Below, piece by piece: positions 60,139 to 64,000 of a stretch of DNA of 64,000 nucleotides. The notes under the pieces are model-generated. The model was not told where the DNA came from. It ran no database searches and saw only the letters and a list, made by a program, of their open reading frames with translations. Each line of letters begins with the position of its first letter. The first letter of the stretch is position 1. The stretch is from Paracyclopina nana (Eukaryota > Arthropoda > Copepoda > Cyclopoida > Cyclopettidae). The position numbers were made by a program, and so were the translations under genes. The DNA lies in the NCBI GenBank assembly GCA_019096065.1, contig JAGUCH010000004.1, positions 2,232,001 through 2,296,000 on the forward strand, in the 5' to 3' direction.

Positions 60139-63100
60139 GTAAGCTCTATATAAGATATTGAAGCACGCTTTCATATTATGATATCAGCTGACTCAATCAT
60201 TGTCACAGCTTTATTAAATTGGGTGGAAAGCTAGGGCTAATTTCGAATTGAGTTACTTCATTACGCGCTGCGTAAAATTTTTTTTATGAGTCATATTCTG
60301 CTCGATTCGACAAAAAAGTTTTGCCAGCTTTCGAGTGTAACAGTTGCGGCATTAACTGGACTTTTTCTGTGCATGAAAGAAAGTCATTAAGGGCAAGGAT
60401 AATGGAAGAAATGAGAACCATTTGATTCCTTTGAGGATCTTTTGTGAGCCTTTCCGTGAGTGAGCTGCAAGTAAAAAGTAACTAAGGATCATTGACCATT
60501 AGCACACGCAGTGAAAAAAGGGCATGCTTTGTATAGAAATACCAAGCTATTATATTGTGTACTTGCTGGCTGACAGCGATACATGATGAAGTATTGCGGT
60601 TTTCTCCATTTCCACAACGACATTTCTCCAGAACTTGAAAAGCACATAAAATATCCCTCACTGCTGGTTATCCATCAACTTGACCTTCTTGCAATTTGAA
60701 AATAACTAAACCTCTTATTTTTATTGAGTTATCACCCTCAAATGTACTGAAAAAGTATCTGGCCAAAATTCGGAATTTGACATTGTATGGAGGTATGCTC
60801 TGAAGAAAAGCCAGGAATTCCTGCCTGAGTAAAGTAGTATTTCAAGAATTTCAATAAATGGCTTGAGGAGTGAAGGGTGGTTTTGTAATTATGCTATGGC
60901 AGATATAATGAGAGCGTGGAAGCCTTTGTAAAATTGCTTGCGCCTCACTGATGCTGGGTAAAGTTTAGCTTCTAGCTTCATTGTGGTTGAAACTTTGCAT
61001 CCATTCTAAATGGGCAATGTTTGGCACGAAATGATGTTGCGAGTTACGAGTCAAAGTTGACAAATGAGCCTAAGTTGAACAATATGTATTCAAGAACAGA
61101 GGTTTCATTAATTATTACACCAACTTCAGGTCTATAAGGATATATGGTACAACTCTTCTTTAATTAAGTGGCATAACCCTCTTGGGCTACTACTTTCGAG
61201 GTTATTATAGCTAAAATACCACCACTACATCAAATGCAAACATATACAGGTATAAATGTGAATTTATGAGTGGCAGAAGCAGTATCCAAAAATGATGGCA
61301 TCATCAATCAATGGTTGCGCAGTACTGCAGTCATTGATACAAATGTGCTATTTGAGCCCTTTTTTGGGGGGGAGGCTTCACTTGGTAGAAAGAAAACTTG
61401 AAAGTTTCCAGCTTAACTTTTCAAAGAATTGCCAACAAGCTCACTTTGACACACTACACTCGACAGTGTGTGTGTGCATGTGAAAGGCAAGTTGAACAGG
61501 GCATAAAACCTTTATGCGTGCAGATTTGCAGAAGCTTGAAAAATACTTGAAACGTAGCTGACAACTTGAGGCAACTTTTCTGACCCAATTTCATCTCAAA
61601 GTTGTGAGAGCTGGCTGATAAATAGTTTGCCCACTACGTTCCTCTATTTTCATTACAACCAGTTTCTTCCCCCTCCGGCGCAAACAATAGTACTCTACGT
61701 CTCAGTTTTTGCTGAGCCTCAACGCCGCGCTACTCAGCTGCTTGCAGCTCTCAGCCAATAAGGCTCTGGTCAAGCAAAATTGCACACTTGAAAAAGAAGC
61801 CACTCTTCCTCTTTTTTAGGCCTTTGCACTATGAATTCTTAAACTACCCATGAATCAATTGTGTTTTAAGAGCCTTTTCCGCTTCCATGAACATTGGCAA
61901 GGCCACCATCAACTTTCCATGCTACAAGCTAAACCGCTGAAAGCCTGAGAAGCAAGTGCTGAGAAATATTTCCTCCTTCCTCAATCTGGAAGCTCTCAAC
62001 CCATTTTTTGTGGAAATGTACTACAAAATATGCAGCAGCCAGATAGGGGTGTGTGAAAGAAAGGAACCTGAAAGGGGGGAGTTTGTACTACAACTATTTG
62101 TCAGTACATTTCCCTTTTTATCAGATTAACCCACAAAGAGGTACCTTTTTCAGCAATTCTCCACCTTCACTTTTGCATGTAAGGCCAGGCCGAAAAAATT
62201 CAGTTGAAGGCCATTTCCAGTTGAGGATTATCCAGTTGCTCCTTTGGCCACTGAGGTCATGATGTCACCAAAATAGATTGCAGCCTTGAGCAGCACATCG
62301 AAGGTCATGTCAGGTATTTGTGTAGCTGTCAACCGAAGTGTTGTTCATGCTGCTCCTTCTTGGATGGGCCTTGGTGGCCTCTAAAAGTATTGTAGAGGCC
62401 ACCGACCAAGAGAAAAGGGAAGTAGCAGATTCGTGACTAGAATAAATGCCTCTAATATTCGTGGGTATACTAGTGCACACTGATGGTGCTTCTTCCAGTA
62501 TAACAAAAGAAGAATTAGAAAGCCAAAGCTGGCCTCAAGCCCGCCCATTACTAGCATTACAGTGAAAAAATGGATAATCATCTTTTGTATAGTATATTCA
62601 AGCATAACTGGATCCTCCTGTGTAATAGTAGAGCCTGATCGTATTTCTAAGCCCTGCTTTGATGCATTTTTTGGCTTAAAAGCCTCATTTTTCAACTTGA
62701 TTTTGCGGCATCTAATGGGAATTTATGACAACGCCCATTTTTCACACTTAGCACATGAGCAGGGCCAGCTGTTGCCAAGAAGATGCATTTTCTAAGCTGA
62801 GATGATCATAATAAGTGCAGCAATATCCAAAGAGTGGCACAACACACCTATTTACTGACAGATCTTATCTGTTTATTGCACTTTTTATGCTATAATAAAG
62901 ATTACCAAGGAATGAATCTTTGGGGCACTTTTTTCGCGCGCCAAAAAACATTAGCAGAAAGTTTGGGTTGAGTTTTAGCTGAGTGTCACACCCAGAGACT
63001 GCTGCCTCATAATACTATATATAGTGAAAGAGCTGAAAAAGCAGTGAAAAAGCAACCAGTCTGCCTCCAAATGAACCGCTCGCGCGTATGGTGTCTTTCT

Positions 63101-64000
63101 CCAAAGTTTGAGAGAGACAATATCAATATCCCGCATTTTTTGGCTGGAAAAGCCAGAAAAAAGAGTCACACCTTCCGACCAAGCTGGCTTGGCTAGGCAG
63201 CAAAAAAAGTTCAGCTTGGAAAGTTGGAACTTTCCTCCTCCGCAGCTAGAAGCGATATATAGAGCACATTGGATTAAGTCGTGAAAAAGCTCATTGACTC
63301 TAGAAAAAGATGGCTTAATAGGACCCGAAAAAGTGCCCCAAATTAACCCACTTTGATACTAAGGCAAGTATGAAAGGTAGGCATTTTTCTGCTCCTCCCA
63401 TCAAAAGAGTTGTCAAGTTCTGCTTCAATCTTCAGATTTCTTCCTCTTAAAGTTCCTGTGCTGAATTAATACCCTACAGACGAGAGAAGAAAAGTTTCGC
63501 TGTTTCTTCTTCTTTGGTGGAAAAATCTCTGTCATCATCGATCAATCTGATTAGATTTGAACCTGCAGATTTGGAGCAAAAAAGAGAAAGCAAAAAAAGC
63601 AGCCACATAATTTGACCTAGAAAGCAATGGAGTAAATGTTGTTGCTTGCAAGATGTTTGCGTGTGTGACAAGATGCCATTATGGCCGAAGTTGGCATTAT
63701 TTTCTGACTTTTCTCCATTTCCCTTGTCAGAGCAAATGAAGTTTTATGAAGGCAGCCGAGTCATGAATAAAACATCAGCTAAGCAAGAAAATCCCTTATT
63801 AGTAGCTTCCTTAGTGAGATTTCCACTTCTATAGTTGCATTGCAAGCCAAAAGTTGGGGGAAATTTACACTTTTGCACTAAGAAAGTGAAAACCGCAATT
63901 GCGAAGGCGAAATTATGACGTTAATGGGACGTGTACCATGCGGGGTAATGTCAACCTTGGGACCACTTTTAGCCATTTCATCTGCCTAAAACGAGTCCCA
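60139..64000. other. Gene-free right end, probably a long intron
   Basis: About 3.9 kb with no convincing exon, transposon end or tandem array on either strand. If the exon at 60057-60138 is real, this is its first intron. The contrast with 50-65 bp introns elsewhere suggests a developmentally regulated gene, but that is conjecture. Confidence 0.35.

Overview
This window looks like nuclear DNA of an invertebrate animal. Spliced genes with mostly 50-65 bp GT-AG introns, an innexin, a DEG/ENaC channel, a peroxinectin-like haem peroxidase and a MYND-SET protein all point to a protostome, plausibly an arthropod or close relative (mite, springtail, crustacean or tardigrade cannot be separated from sequence alone). 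No tRNA, rRNA, CRISPR array or virus-derived element was recognised. All exon models below were built by hand by matching reading frame, splice sites and family signatures; lengths assume those junctions.

Left part (1-19.2 kb): RSL24D1/RLP24 (-), a three-RRM hnRNP A-type protein (+), a Josephin deubiquitinase (+), a tiny PBZ zinc-finger protein (-), a 4.3 kb gene-poor stretch with three short inverted-repeat transposons, then a compact run: MYND-SET protein, trypsin-like protease, plant/fungal-type (class II-like) peroxidase, TRMT5, PGAP3, PTGR2 (-) and an innexin.

Middle (19.9-38 kb): two paralogous secreted genes (PAN-like N-terminus, unknown middle, F5/8C-like C-terminus), both on the minus strand. 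Intron 1 of the first has been invaded by an 11,891 bp foldback-type DNA transposon (21281-33171) with perfect 45 bp terminal inverted repeats, an 8 bp target duplication, long inverted GTGTTCG-type minisatellite arms, and an interior of about 42 copies of a 158 bp satellite plus nested smaller elements. The second paralog preserves the unoccupied site, so the insertion can be read directly.

Right part (38-64 kb): a haem peroxidase (-), MED9 (-), glutathione reductase (+) carrying a DEG/ENaC channel gene in its last intron on the opposite strand, an Asn/Met-rich secreted protein (+) whose 3' coding end overlaps that of telomerase reverse transcriptase (TERT, -), TERT itself with another secreted-protein gene nested in its first intron, FTSJ3/SPB1 (+), EPS15 (+, twelve exons), and finally a lone signal-peptide exon whose gene continues past the window. 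The housekeeping set covers ribosome biogenesis (RSL24D1, FTSJ3), tRNA modification (TRMT5), transcription (MED9), GPI-anchor remodelling (PGAP3), redox (GSR, PTGR2), endocytosis (EPS15) and telomere maintenance (TERT). The genes do not form one pathway; the remarkable biology here is the foldback element and the nested/overlapping gene architecture.
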